Shown here: positions 48,001 to 61,923 of the stretch, piece by piece
Numbering within the stretch: position 1 is the stretch's first letter
How the letters are laid out: each line of letters starts with the position of its first letter
Notes under the pieces: model-generated
Databases searched by the model: none
What the model was told of the DNA's origin: nothing
What the model saw: only the letters and a program-made list of their open reading frames with translations
Source: Crossaster papposus
Lineage: Eukaryota; Echinodermata; Asteroidea; Velatida; Solasteridae
Length of the DNA: 64,000 nucleotides
Assembly: GCA_037893245.1 (NCBI GenBank)
Contig: JBAIAA010000020.1
Coordinates: 124,001-188,000, forward strand
Direction of reading: 5' to 3'
Program-made: the position numbers and the translations under genes

Positions 48001-51000
48001 AGAAACCCCAGTGATGTCGGTGTGCAAGAAACTTGGTCGTGAACATTGTTGATTTTACACTGTTTTCAATGGGACTTGAATTAGGCAGGTGCACCCTATA
48101 GGGTGCACCACCCTAATTGTAAGGAACATTTCTACGCTAGCTCATTTGCATTAAAAGTGCCCCCACAATTTCTTTTGAAAACGGATGCCGTTTGGTGAAA
48201 GAAATGGTGGGATTGTGTAAATATAGCATAGGATCAACTCCCTGGTTTTTGAGCTTCAATCTAAGGGCAGACTTGACAAAATTACGGTTGAAAAATGGGT
48301 CCTAATTGCCCTAGAACGTGGAGGGATGCCATTTGTAAAATGGCTGCTTGCAGGCTCGGGAAGTATCACTTTTCGGGAGGTGTGTTTCTTTCGGTGTGAA
48401 TATTAAAAAATGTAATTGGCTAACCTACTAAAAATTGAAAAGAAATGGAAAGATAAAGACCAAGACAATAATCTGATTGTTGTTTGAGAAACCCCAGTGA
48501 TGTCGGTGTGCAAGAAACTTGGTCGTGAACATTGTTGATTTTACACTCTTTTCAATGGGACTTGAATTAGGCAGGTGCACCCTATAGGGTGCACCACCCT
48601 AATTGTAAGGAACATTTCTACGCTAGCTCATTTGCATTAAAAGTGCCCCCACAATTCCTTTTGAAAACGGATGCCGTTTGGTGAAAGAAATGGTGGGATT
48701 GTGTAAATATAGCATTGGATCAACTCCCTGGTTTTTGAGCTTCAATCCGAGGGCAGACTTGACAAAATTACGGTTGAAAAATGGGTCCTAATTGCCCTAG
48801 AACGTGGAGGGATGCCATTTGTAAAATGGCTGCTTGCAGGCTCGAGAAGTATCACTTTTCGGGAGGTGTGTTTCTTTTGGTGTGAATATTAAAAAATGTA
48901 ATTGGCTAACCTACTAAAAATTGAAAAGAAATGGAAAGATAAAGACCAAGACAATAATCTGATTGTTGTTTGAGAAACCCCAGTGATGTCGGTGTGCAAG
49001 AAACTTGGTCGTGAACATTGTTGATTTTACACCGTTTTCAATGGGACTTGAATTAGGCAGGTGCACCCTATAGGGTGCACCACCCTAATTGTAAGGAGAA
49101 TTTCTACGCGAGCTCATTTGCATGAAATGTGCCCCCACAATTTCTTTTGAAAACGGATGCCGTATGGTGAAAGAAATGGTGGGATTGTGTAAATATAGCA
49201 TAGGATCAACTCTCTGGTTTTTGAGCTTCAATCTGAGGGCAGACTTGACAAAATTACGGTTGAAAATTGGGTCCTAATTGCCCTAGAACGTGGAGAGATG
49301 CCATTTGTAAAATGGCTGCTTGCAGGCTCGGGAAGTATCACTTTTCGGGAGGTGAGTTTCTTTTGGTGTGAATATAAAAAAATGTAATTGGCTAACCTAC
49401 TAAAAATTGAAAAGAAATGGAAAGATAAAGACCAAGACAATAATCTGATTGTTGTTTGAGAAACCCCAGTGATGTCAGTGTGCAAGAAACTTGGTCGTGA
49501 ACATTGTTGATTTTACACCGTTTTCAATGGGACTTGAATTAGGCAGGTGCACCCTATAGGGTGCACCACCCTAATTGTAAGGAGAATTTCTACGCGAGCT
49601 CATTTGCATGAAATGTGCCCCCACAATTTCTTTTGAAAACGGATGCCGTTTGGTGAAAGAAATGGTGGGATTGTGTAAATATAGCATAGGATCAACTCCC
49701 TGGTTTTTGAGCTTCAATCCGAGGGCAGACTTGACAAAATTACGGTTGAAAAATGGGTCCTAATTGCCCTAGAACGTGGAGGGATGCCATTTGTAAAATG
49801 GCTGCTTGCAGGCTCGAGAAGTATCACTTTTCGGGAGGTGTGTTTCTTTCGGTGTGAATATTAAAAAATGTAATTGGCTAACCTACTAAAAATTGAAAAG
49901 AAATGGAAAGATAAAGACCAAGACAATAATCTGATTGTTGTTTGAGAAACCCCAGTGATGTAGGTGTACAAGAAACTTGGTCGTGAACATTGTTGATTTT
50001 ACACTGTTTTCAATGGGACTTGAATTAGGCAGGTGCACCCTATAGGGTGCACCACCCTAATTGTAAGGAACATTTCTACGCTAGCTCATTTGCATTAAAA
50101 GTGCCCCCACAATTTCTTTTGAAAACGGATACCGTTTGGTGAAAGAAATGGTGGGATTGTGTAAATATAGCATAGGATCAACTCCCTGGTTTTCGAGCTT
50201 CAATCCGAGGGCAGACTTGACAAAATTACGGTTGAAAAATGGGTCCTAATTGCCCTAGAACGTGGAGGGATGCCATTTGTAAAATGGCTGCTTGCAGGCT
50301 CGAGAAGTATCACTTTTCGGGAGGTGTGTTTCTTTTGGTGTGAATATTAAAAAATGTAATTGGCTAACCTACTAAAAATTGAAAAGAAATGGAAAGATAA
50401 AGACCAAGACAATAATCTGATTGTTGTTTGAGAAACCCCAGTGATGTCGGTGTGCAAGAAACTTGGTCGTGAACATTGTTGATTTTACACTGTTTTCAAT
50501 GGGACTTGAATTAGGCAGGTGCACCCTATAGGGTGCACCACCCTAATTGTAAGGAACATTTCTACGCTAGCTCATTTGCATTAAAAGTGCCCCCACAATT
50601 TCTTTTGAAAACGGATGCCGTTTGGTGAAAGAAATGGTGGGATTGTGTAAATATAGCATTGGATCAACTCCCTGGTTTTTGAGCTTCAATCCGAGGGCAG
50701 ACTTGACAAAATTACGGTTGAAAAATGGGTCCTAATTGCCCTAGAACGTGGAGGGATGCCATTTGTAAAATGGCTGCTTGCAGGCTCGAGAAGTATCACT
50801 TTTCGGGAGGTGTGTTTCTTTTGGTGTGAATATTAAAAAATGTAATTGGCTAACCTACTAAAAATTGAAAAGAAATGGAAAGATAAAGACCAAGACAATA
50901 ATCTGATTGTTGTTTGAGAAACCCCAGTGATGTCGGTGTGCAAGAAACTTGGTCGTGAACATTGTTGATTTTACACCGTTTTCAATGGGACTTGAATTAG

Positions 51001-54000
51001 GCAGGTGCACCCTATAGGGTGCACCACCCTAATTGTAAGGAGAATTTCTACGCGAGCTCATTTGCATGAAATGTGCCCCCACAATTTCTTTTGAAAACGG
51101 ATGCCGTATGGTGAAAGAAATGGTGGGATTGTGTAAATATAGCATAGGATCAACTCTCTGGTTTTTGAGCTTCAATCTGAGGGCAGACTTGACAAAATTA
51201 CGGTTGAAAATTGGGTCCTAATTGCCCTAGAACGTGGAGGGATGCCATTTGTAAAATGGCTGCTTGCAGGCTCGGGAAGTATCACTTTTCGGGAGGTGAG
51301 TTTCTTTTGGTGTGAATATAAAAAAATGTAATTGGCTAACCTACTAAAAATTGAAAAGAAATGGAAAGATAAAGACCAAGACAATAATCTGATTGTTGTT
51401 TGAGAAACCCCAGTGATGTCAGTGTGCAAGAAACTTGGTCGTGAACATTGTTGATTTTACACCGTTTTCAATGGGACTTGAATTAGGCAGGTGCACCCTA
51501 TAGGGTGCACCACCCTAATTGTAAGGAGAATTTCTACGCGAGCTCATTTGCATGAAATGTGCCCCCACAATTTCTTTTGAAAACGGATGCCGTATGGTGA
51601 AAGAAATGGTGGGATTGTGTAAATATAGCATAGGATCAACTCTCTGGTTTTTGAGCTTCAATCTGAGGGCAGACTTGACAAAATTACGGTTGAAAATTGG
51701 GTCCTAATTGCCCTAGAACGTGGAGGGATGCCATTTGTAAAATGGCTGCTTGCAGGCTCGGGAAGTATCACTTTTCGGGAGGTGAGTTTCTTTTGGTGTG
51801 AATATAAAAAAATGTAATTGGCTAACCTACTAACAATTGAAAAGAAATGGAAAGATAAAGACCAAGACAATAATCTGATTGTTGTTTGAGAAACCCCAGT
51901 GATGTCAGTGTGCAAGAAACTTGGTCGTGAACATTGTTGATTTTACACCGTTTTCAATGGGACTTGAATTAGGCAGGTGCACCCTATAGGGTGCACCACC
52001 CTAATTGTAAGGAGAATTTCTACGCGAGCTCATTTGCATGAAATGTGCCCCCACAATTTCTTTTGAAAACGGATGCCGTTTGGTGAAAGAAATGGTGGGA
52101 TTGTGTAAATATAGCATAGGATCAACTCCCTGGTTTTTGAGCTTCAATCCGAGGGCAGACTTGACAAAATTACGGTTGAAAAATGGGTCCTAATTGCCCT
52201 AGAACGTGGAGGGATGCCATTTGTAAAATGGCTGCTTGCAGGCTCGAGAAGTATCACTTTTCGGGAGGTGTGTTTCTTTCGGTGTGAATATTAAAAAATG
52301 TAATTGGCTAACCTACTAAAAATTGAAAAGAAATGGAAAGATAAAGACCAAGACAATAATCTGATTGTTGTTTGAGAAACCCCAGTGATGTAGGTGTACA
52401 AGAAACTTGGTCGTGAACATTGTTGATTTTACACTGTTTTCAATGGGACTTGAATTAGGCAGGTGCACCCTATAGGGTGCACCACCCTAATTGTAAGGAA
52501 CATTTCTACGCTAGCTCATTTGCATTAAAAGTGCCCCCACAATTTCTTTTGAAAACGGATACCGTTTGGTGAAAGAAATGGTGGGATTGTGTAAATATAG
52601 CATAGGATCAACTCCCTGGTTTTCGAGCTTCAATCCGAGGGCAGACTTGACAAAATTACGGTTGAAAAATGGGTCCTAATTGCCCTAGAACGTGGAGGGA
52701 TGCCATTTGTAAAATGGCTGCTTGCAGGCTCGAGAAGTATCACTTTTCGGGAGGTGTGTTTCTTTTGGTGTGAATATTAAAAAATGTAATTGGCTAACCT
52801 ACTAAAAATTGAAAAGAAATGGAAAGATAAAGACCAAGACAATAATCTGATTGTTGTTTGAGAAACCCCAGTGATGTCGGTGTGCAAGAAACTTGGTCGT
52901 GAACATTGTTGATTTTACACTGTTTTCAATGGGACTTGAATTAGGCAGGTGCACCCTATAGGGTGCACCACCCTAATTGTAAGGAACATTTCTACGCTAG
53001 CTCATTTGCATTAAAAGTGCCCCCACAATTTCTTTTGAAAACGGATGCCGTTTGGTGAAAGAAATGGTGGGATTGTGTAAATATAGCATAGGATCAACTC
53101 CCTGGTTTTTGAGCTTCAATCTAAGGGCAGACTTGACAAAATTACGGTTGAAAAATGGGTCCTAATTGCCCTAGAACGTGGAGGGATGCCATTTGTAAAA
53201 TGGCTGCTTGCAGGCTCGGGAAGTATCACTTTTCGGGAGGTGTGTTTCTTTCGGTGTGAATATTAAAAAATGTAATTGGCTAACCTACTAAAAATTGAAA
53301 AGAAATGGAAAGATAAAGACCAAGACAATAATCTGATTGTTGTTTGAGAAACCCCAGTGATGTCGGTGTGCAAGAAACTTGGTCGTGAACATTGTTGATT
53401 TTACACTCTTTTCAATGGGACTTGAATTAGGCAGGTGCACCCTATAGGGTGCACCACCCTAATTGTAAGGAACATTTCTACGCTAGCTCATTTGCATTAA
53501 AAGTGCCCCCACAATTTCTTTTGAAAACGGATGCCGTTTGGTGAAAGAAATGGTGGGATTGTGTAAATATAGCATTGGATCAACTCCCTGGTTTTTGAGC
53601 TTCAATCCGAGGGCAGACTTGACAAAATTACGGTTGAAAAATGGGTCCTAATTGCCCTAGAACGTGGAGGGATGCCATTTGTAAAATGGCTGCTTGCAGG
53701 CTCGAGAAGTATCACTTTTCGGGAGGTGTGTTTCTTTTGGTGTGAATATTAAAAAATGTAATTGGCTAACCTACTAAAAATTGAAAAGAAATGGAAAGAT
53801 AAAGACCAAGACAATAATCTGATTGTTGTTTGAGAAACCCCAGTGATGTCGGTGTGCAAGAAACTTGGTCGTGAACATTGTTGATTTTACACTGTTTTCA
53901 ATGGGACTTGAATTAGGCAGGTGCACCCTATAGGGTGCACCACCCTAATTGTAAGGAACATTTCTACGCTAGCTCATTTGCATTAAAAGTGCCCCCACAA

Positions 54001-54625
54001 TTTCTTTTGAAAACGGATGCCGTTTGGTGAAAGAAATGGTGGGATTGTGTAAATATAGCACAGGATCAACTCCCTGGTTTTTGAGCTTCAATCTGAGGGC
54101 AGACTTGACAAAATTACGGTTGAAAAATGGGTCCTAATTGCCCTAGAACGTGGAGGGATGCCATTTGTAAAATGGCTGCTTGCAGGCTCGGGAAGTATCA
54201 CTTTTCGGGAGGTGAGTTTCTTTTGGTGTGAATATAAAAAAATGTAATTGGCTAACCTACTAAAAATTGAAAAGAAATGGAAAGATAAAGACCAAGACAA
54301 TAATCTGATTGTTGTTTGAGAAACCCCAGTGATGTCGGTGTGCAAGAAACTTGGTCGTGAACATTGTTGATTTTACACCGTTTTCAATGGGACTTGAATT
54401 AGGCAGGTGCACCCTATAGGGTGCACCACCCTAATTGTAAGGAGAATTTCTACGCGAGCTCATTTGCATGAAATGTGCCCCCACAATTTCTTTTGAAAAC
54501 GGATGCCGTATGGTGAAAGAAATGGTGGGATTGTGTAAATATAGCATAGGATCAACTCTCTGGTTTTTGAGCTTCAATCTGAGGGCAGACTTGACAAAAT
54601 TACGGTTGAAAATTGGGTCCTAATT
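39074..54625 (+). repeat. array segment: 4-, 5- and 6-monomer higher-order repeats
   Basis: A diagnostic monomer with CCGTATGG, CTCTCTGG and GAAAATTGGG lies at (GAAAATT position) 39056, 41972, 44402, 47318, 49262, 51206, 51692 and 54608. The spacings are 6, 5, 6, 4, 4, 1 and 6 monomers. The basic five-monomer order is: this monomer; one with GATGTAGGTGTACAAG; one with TTTTCGAGC; one with CTAAGGGC; one with CATTGGATC. Longer units double or insert a monomer and shorter ones lose one. Confidence 0.85.
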
Positions 54626-57600
54626 GCCCTAGAACGTGGAGGGATGCCATTTGTAAAATGGCTGCTTGCAGGCTCGGGAAGTATCACTTTTCGGGAGGTG
54701 AGTTTCTTTTGGTGTGAATATAAAAAAATGTAATTGGCTAACCTACTAAAAATTGAAAAGAAATGGAAAGATAAAGACCAAGACAATAATCTGATTGTTG
54801 TTTGAGAAACCCCAGTGATGTCAGTGTGCAAGAAACTTGGTCGTGAACATTGTTGATTTTACACTGTTTTCAATGGGACTTGAATTAGGCAGGTGCACCC
54901 TATAGGGTGCACCACCCTAATTGTAAGGAACATTTCTACGCTAGCTCATTTGCATTAAAAGTGCCCCCACAATTTCTTTTGAAAACGGATGCCGTTTGGT
55001 GAAAGAAATGGTGGGATTGTGTAAATATAGCATAGGATCAACTCCCTGGTTTTCGAGCTTCAATCCGAGGGCAGACTTGACAAAATTACGGTTGAAAAAT
55101 GGGTCCTAATTGCCCTAGAACGTGGAGGGATGCCATTTGTAAAATGGCTGCTTGCAGGCTCGAGAAGTATCACTTTTCGGGAGGTGTGTTTCTTTCGGTG
55201 TGAATATTAAAAAATGTAATTGGCTAACCTACTAAAAATTGAAAAGAAATGGAAAGATAAAGACCAAGACAATAATCTGATTGTTGTTTGAGAAACCCCA
55301 GTGATGTCGGTGTGCAAGAAACTTGGTCGTGAACATTGTTGATTTTACACTCTTTTCAATGGGACTTGAATTAGGCAGGTGCACCCTATAGGGTGCACCA
55401 CCCTAATTGTAAGGAACATTTCTACGCTAGCTCATTTGCATTAAAAGTGCCCCCACAATTTCTTTTGAAAACGGATGCCGTTTGGTGAAAGAAATGGTGG
55501 GATTGTGTAAATATAGCATTGGATCAACTCCCTGGTTTTTGAGCTTCAATCCGAGGGCAGACTTGACAAAATTACGGTTGAAAAATGGGTCCTAATTGCC
55601 CTAGAACGTGGAGGGATGCCATTTGTAAAATGGCTGCTTGCAGGCTCGAGAAGTATCACTTTTCGGGAGGTGTGTTTCTTTTGGTGTGAATATTAAAAAA
55701 TGTAATTGGCTAACCTACTAAAAATTGAAAAGAAATGGAAAGATAAAGACCAAGACAATAATCTGATTGTTGTTTGAGAAACCCCAGTGATGTCGGTGTG
55801 CAAGAAACTTGGTCGTGAACATTGTTGATTTTACACTGTTTTCAATGGGACTTGAATTAGGCAGGTGCACCCTATAGGGTGCACCACCCTAATTGTAAGG
55901 AACATTTCTACGCTAGCTCATTTGCATTAAAAGTGCCCCCACAATTTCTTTTGAAAACGGATGCCGTTTGGTGAAAGAAATGGTGGGATTGTGTAAATAT
56001 AGCATAGGATCAACTCCCTGGTTTTTCAGCTTCAATCTGAGGGCAGACTTGACAAAATTACGGTTGAAAAATGGGTCCTAATTGCCCTAGAACGTGGAGG
56101 GATGCCATTTGTAAAATGGCTGCTTGCAGGCTCGGGAAGTATCACTTTTCGGGAGGTGTGTTTCTTTCGGTGTGAATATTAAAAAATGTAATTGGCTAAC
56201 CTACTAAAAATTGAAAAGAAATGGAAAGATAAAGACCAAGACAATAATCTGATTGTTGTTTGAGAAACCCCAGTGATGTCGGTGTGCAAGAAACTTGGTC
56301 GTGAACATTGTTGATTTTACACTGTTTTCAATGGGACTTAAATTAGGCAGGTGCACCCTATAGGGTGCACCACCCTAATTGTAAGGAACATTTCTACGCT
56401 AGCTCATTTGCATTAAAAGTGCCCCCACAATTTCTTTTGAAAACGGATGCCGTTTGGTGAAAGAAATGGTGGGATTGTGTAAATATAGCATAGGATCAAC
56501 TCCCTGGTTTTTGAGCTTCAATCCGAGGGCAGACTTGACAAAATTACGGTTGAAAAATGGGTCCTAATTGCCCTAGAACGTGGAGGGATGCCATTTGTAA
56601 AATGGCTGCTTGCAGGCTCGGGAAGTATCACTTTTCGGGAGGTGTGTTTCTTTCGGTGTGAATATTAAAAAATGTAATTGGCTAACCTACTAAAAATTAA
56701 AAAGAAATGGAAAGATAAAGACCAAGACAATAATCTGATTGTTGTTTGAGAAACCCCAGTGATGTCGGTGTGCAAGAAACTTGGTCGTGAACATTGTTGA
56801 TTTTACACTGTTTTCAATGGGACTTGAATTAGGCAGGTGCACCCTATAGGGTGCACCACCCTAATTGTAAGGAACATTTCTACGCTAGCTCATTTGCATT
56901 AAAAGTGCCCCCACAATTTCTTTTGAAAACGGATGCCGTTTGGTGAAAGAAATGGTGGGATTGTGTAAATATAGCATAGGATCAACTCCCTGGTTTTCGA
57001 GCTTCAATCCGAGGGCAGACTTGACAAAATTACGGTTGAAAAATGGGTCCTAATTGCCCTAGAACGTGGAGGGATGCCATTTGTAAAATGGCTGCTTGCA
57101 GGCTCGAGAAGTATCACTTTTCGGGAGGTGTGTTTCTTTTGGTGTGAATATTAAAAAATGTAATTGGCTAACCTACTAAAAATTGAAAAGAAATGGAAAG
57201 ATAAAGACCAAGACAATAATCTGATTGTTGTTTGAGAAACCCCAGTGATGTCGGTGTGCAAGAAACTTGGTCGTGAACATTGTTGATTTTACACTGTTTT
57301 CAATGGGACTTGAATTAGGCAGGTGCACCCTATAGGGTGCACCACCCTAATTGTAAGGAACATTTCTACGCTAGCTCATTTGCATTAAAAGTGCCCCCAC
57401 AATTTCTTTTGAAAACGGATGCCGTTTGGTGAAAGAAATGGTGGGATTGTGTAAATATAGCATAGGATCAACTCCCTGGTTTTTGAGCTTCAATCTAAGG
57501 GCAGACTTGACAAAATTACGGTTGAAAAATGGGTCCTAATTGCCCTAGAACGTGGAGGGATGCCATTTGTAAAATGGCTGCTTGCAGGCTCGGGAAGTAT

Positions 57601-60600
57601 CACTTTTCGGGAGGTGTGTTTCTTTCGGTGTGAATATTAAAAAATGTAATTGGCTAACCTACTAAAAATTGAAAAGAAATGGAAAGATAAAGACCAAGAC
57701 AATAATCTGATTGTTGTTTGAGAAACCCCAGTGATGTCGGTGTGCAAGAAACTTGGTCGTGAACATTGTTGATTTTACACTCTTTTCAATGGGACTTGAA
57801 TTAGGCAGGTGCACCCTATAGGGTGCACCACCCTAATTGTAAGGAACATTTCTACGCTAGCTCATTTGCATTAAAAGTGCCCCCACAATTTCTTTTGAAA
57901 ACGGATGCCGTTTGGTGAAAGAAATGGTGGGATTGTGTAAATATAGCATTGGATCAACTCCCTGGTTTTTGAGCTTCAATCCGAGGGCAGACTTGACAAA
58001 ATTACGGTTGAAAAATGGGTCCTAATTGCCCTAGAACGTGGAGGGATGCCATTTGTAAAATGGCTGCTTGCAGGCTCGAGAAGTATCACTTTTCGGGAGG
58101 TGTGTTTCTTTTGGTGTGAATATTAAAAAATGTAATTGGCTAACCTACTAAAAATTGAAAAGAAATGGAAAGATAAAGACCAAGACAATAATCTGATTGT
58201 TGTTTGAGAAACCCCAGTGATGTCGGTGTGCAAGAAACTTGGTCGTGAACATTGTTGATTTTACACTGTTTTCAATGGGACTTGAATTAGGCAGGTGCAC
58301 CCTATAGGGTGCACCACCCTAATTGTAAGGAACATTTCTACGCTAGCTCATTTGCATTAAAAGTGCCCCCACAATTTCTTTTGAAAACGGATGCCGTTTG
58401 GTGAAAGAAATGGTGGGATTGTGTAAATATAGCATAGGATCAACTCCCTGGTTTTTGAGCTTCAATCTAAGGGCAGACTTGACAAAATTACGGTTGAAAT
58501 ATGGGTCCTAATTGCCCTAGAACGTGGAGGGATGCCATTTGTAAAATGGCTGCTTGCAGGCTCGGGAAGTATCACTTTTCGGGAGGTGTGTTTCTTTCGG
58601 TGTGAATATTAAAAAATGTAATTGGCTAACCTACTAAAAATTGAAAAGAAATGGAAAGATAAAGACCAAGACAATAATCTGATTGTTGTTTGAGAAACCC
58701 CAGTGATGTCGGTGTGCAAGAAACTTGGTCGTGAACATTGTTGATTTTACACTCTTTTCAATGGGACTTGAATTAGGCAGGTGCACCCTATAGGGTGCAC
58801 CACCCTAATTGTAAGGAACATTTCTACGCTAGCTCATTTGCATTAAAAGTGCCCCCACAATTTCTTTTGAAAACGGATGCCGTTTGGTGAAAGAAATGGT
58901 GGGATTGTGTAAATATAGCATTGGATCAACTCCCTGGTTTTTGAGCTTCAATCCGAGGGCAGACTTGACAAAATTACGGTTGAAAAATGGGTCCTAATTG
59001 CCCTAGAACGTGGAGGGATGCCATTTGTAAAATGGCTGCTTGCAGGCTCGAGAAGTATCACTTTTCGGGAGGTGTGTTTCTTTTGGTGTGAATATTAAAA
59101 AATGTAATTGGCTAACCTACTAAAAATTGAAAAGAAATGGAAAGATAAAGACCAAGACAATAATCTGATTGTTGTTTGAGAAACCCCAGTGATGTCGGTG
59201 TGCAAGAAACTTGGTCGTGAACATTGTTGATTTTACACTGTTTTCAATGGGACTTGAATTAGGCAGGTGCACCCTATAGGGTGCACCACCCTAATTGTAA
59301 GGAACATTTCTACGCTAGCTCATTTGCATTAAAAGTGCCCCCACAATTTCTTTTGAAAACGGATGCCGTTTGGTGAAAGAAATGGTGGGATTGTGTAAAT
59401 ATAGCACAGGATCAACTCCCTGGTTTTTGAGCTTCAATCTGAGGGCAGACTTGACAAAATTACGGTTGAAAAATGGGTCCTAATTGCCCTAGAACGTGGA
59501 GGGATGCCATTTGTAAAATGGCTGCTTGCAGGCTCGGGAAGTATCACTTTTCGGGAGGTGAGTTTCTTTTGGTGTGAATATAAAAAAATGTAATTGGCTA
59601 ACCTACTAAAAATTGAAAAGAAATGGAAAGATAAAGACCAAGACAATAATCTGATTGTTGTTTGAGAAACCCCAGTGATGTCGGTGTGCAAGAAACTTGG
59701 TCGTGAACATTGTTGATTTTACACCGTTTTCAATGGGACTTGAATTAGGCAGGTGCACCCTATAGGGTGCACCACCCTAATTGTAAGGAGAATTTCTACG
59801 CGAGCTCATTTGCATGAAATGTGCCCCCACAATTTCTTTTGAAAACGGATGCCGTATGGTGAAAGAAATGGTGGGATTGTGTAAATATAGCATAGGATCA
59901 ACTCTCTGGTTTTTGAGCTTCAATCTGAGGGCAGACTTGACAAAATTACGGTTGAAAATTGGGTCCTAATTGCCCTAGAACGTGGAGGGATGCCATTTGT
60001 AAAATGGCTGCTTGCAGGCTCGGGAAGTATCACTTTTCGGGAGGTGAGTTTCTTTTGGTGTGAATATAAAAAAATGTAATTGGCTAACCTACTAAAAATT
60101 GAAAAGAAATGGAAAGATAAAGACCAAGACAATAATCTGATTGTTGTTTGAGAAACCCCAGTGATGTCAGTGTGCAAGAAACTTGGTCGTGAACATTGTT
60201 GATTTTACACCGTTTTCAATGGGACTTGAATTAGGCAGGTGCACCCTATAGGGTGCACCACCCTAATTGTAAGGAGAATTTCTACGCGAGCTCATTTGCA
60301 TGAAATGTGCCCCCACAATTTCTTTTGAAAACGGATGCCGTTTGGTGAAAGAAATGGTGGGATTGTGTAAATATAGCATAGGATCAACTCCCTGGTTTTT
60401 GAGCTTCAATCCGAGGGCAGACTTGACAAAATTACGGTTGAAAAATGGGTCCTAATTGCCCTAGAACGTGGAGGGATGCCATTTGTAAAATGGCTGCTTG
60501 CAGGCTCGAGAAGTATCACTTTTCGGGAGGTGTGTTACTTTTGGTGTGAATATTAAAAAATGTAATTGGCTAACCTACTAAAAATTGAAAAGAAATGGAA

Positions 60601-61923
60601 AGATAAAGACCAAGACAATAATCTGATTGTTGTTTGAGAAACCCCAGTGATGTAGGTGTACAAGAAACTTGGTCGTGAACATTGTTGATTTTACACTGTT
60701 TTCAATGGGACTTGAATTAGGCAGGTGCACCCTATAGGGTGCACCACCCTAATTGTAAGGAACATTTCTACGCTAGCTCATTTGCATTAAAAGTGCCCCC
60801 ACAATTTCTTTTGAAAACGGATGCCGTTTGGTGAAAGAAATGGTGGGATTGTGTAAATATAGCATAGGATCAACTCCCTGGTTTTCGAGCTTCAATCCGA
60901 GGGCAGACTTGACAAAATTACGGTTGAAAAATGGGTCCTAATTGCCCTAGAACGTGGAGGGATGCCATTTGTAAAATGGCTGCTTGCAGGCTCGAGAAGT
61001 ATCTCTTTTCGGGAGGTGTGTTTCTTTTGGTGTGAATATTAAAAAATGTAATTGGCTAACCTACTAAAAATTGAAAAGAAATGGAAAGATAAAGACCAAG
61101 ACAATAATCTGATTGTTGTTTGAGAAACCCCAGTGATGTCGGTGTGCAAGAAACTTGGTCGTGAACATTGTTGATTTTACACTGTTTTCAATGGGACTTG
61201 AATTAGGCAGGTGCACCCTATAGGGTGCACCACCCTAATTGTAAGGAACATTTCTACGCTAGCTCATTTGCATTAAAAGTGCCCCCACAATTTCTTTTGA
61301 AAACGGATGCCGTTTGGTGAAAGAAATGGTGGGATTGTGTAAATATAGCATAGGATCAACTCCCTGGTTTTTGAGCTTCAATCTAAGGGCAGACTTGACA
61401 AAATTACGGTTGAAAAATGGGTCCTAATTGCCCTAGAACGTGGAGGGATGCCATTTGTAAAATGGCTGCTTGCAGGCTCGGGAAGTATCACTTTTCGGGA
61501 GGTGTGTTTCTTTCGGTGTGAATATTAAAAAATGTAATTGGCTAACCTACTAAAAATTAAAAAGAAATGGAAAGATAAAGACCAAGACAATAATCTGATT
61601 GTTGTTTGAGAAACCCCAGTGATGTCGGTGTGCAAGAAACTTGGTCGTGAACATTGTTGATTTTACACTCTTTTCAATGGGACTTGAATTAGGCAGGTGC
61701 ACCCTATAGGGTGCACCACCCTAATTGTAAGGAACATTTCTACGCTAGCTCATTTGCATTAAAAGTGCCCCCACAATTTCTTTTGAAAACGGATGCCGTT
61801 TGGTGAAAGAAATGGTGGGATTGTGTAAATATAGCATTGGATCAACTCCCTGGTTTTTGAGCTTCAATCCGAAGGCAGACTTGACAAAATTACGGTTGAA
61901 AAATGGGTCCTAATTGCCCTAGA
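54626..61923 (+). repeat. array segment: reshuffled higher-order units, 11-monomer spacing
   Basis: The GAAAATTGGG monomer recurs at 54608 and 59954, again 5,346 bp apart, but between them the order is different: two CTAAGGGC/CATTGGATC pairs in tandem (57.5-59.0 kb) and a CTTAAATTAG monomer near 56338. A CTAAGGGC monomer near 61383 also carries ATTAAAAAG, marks that are separate in other segments, so it is a recombinant. Confidence 0.7.
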
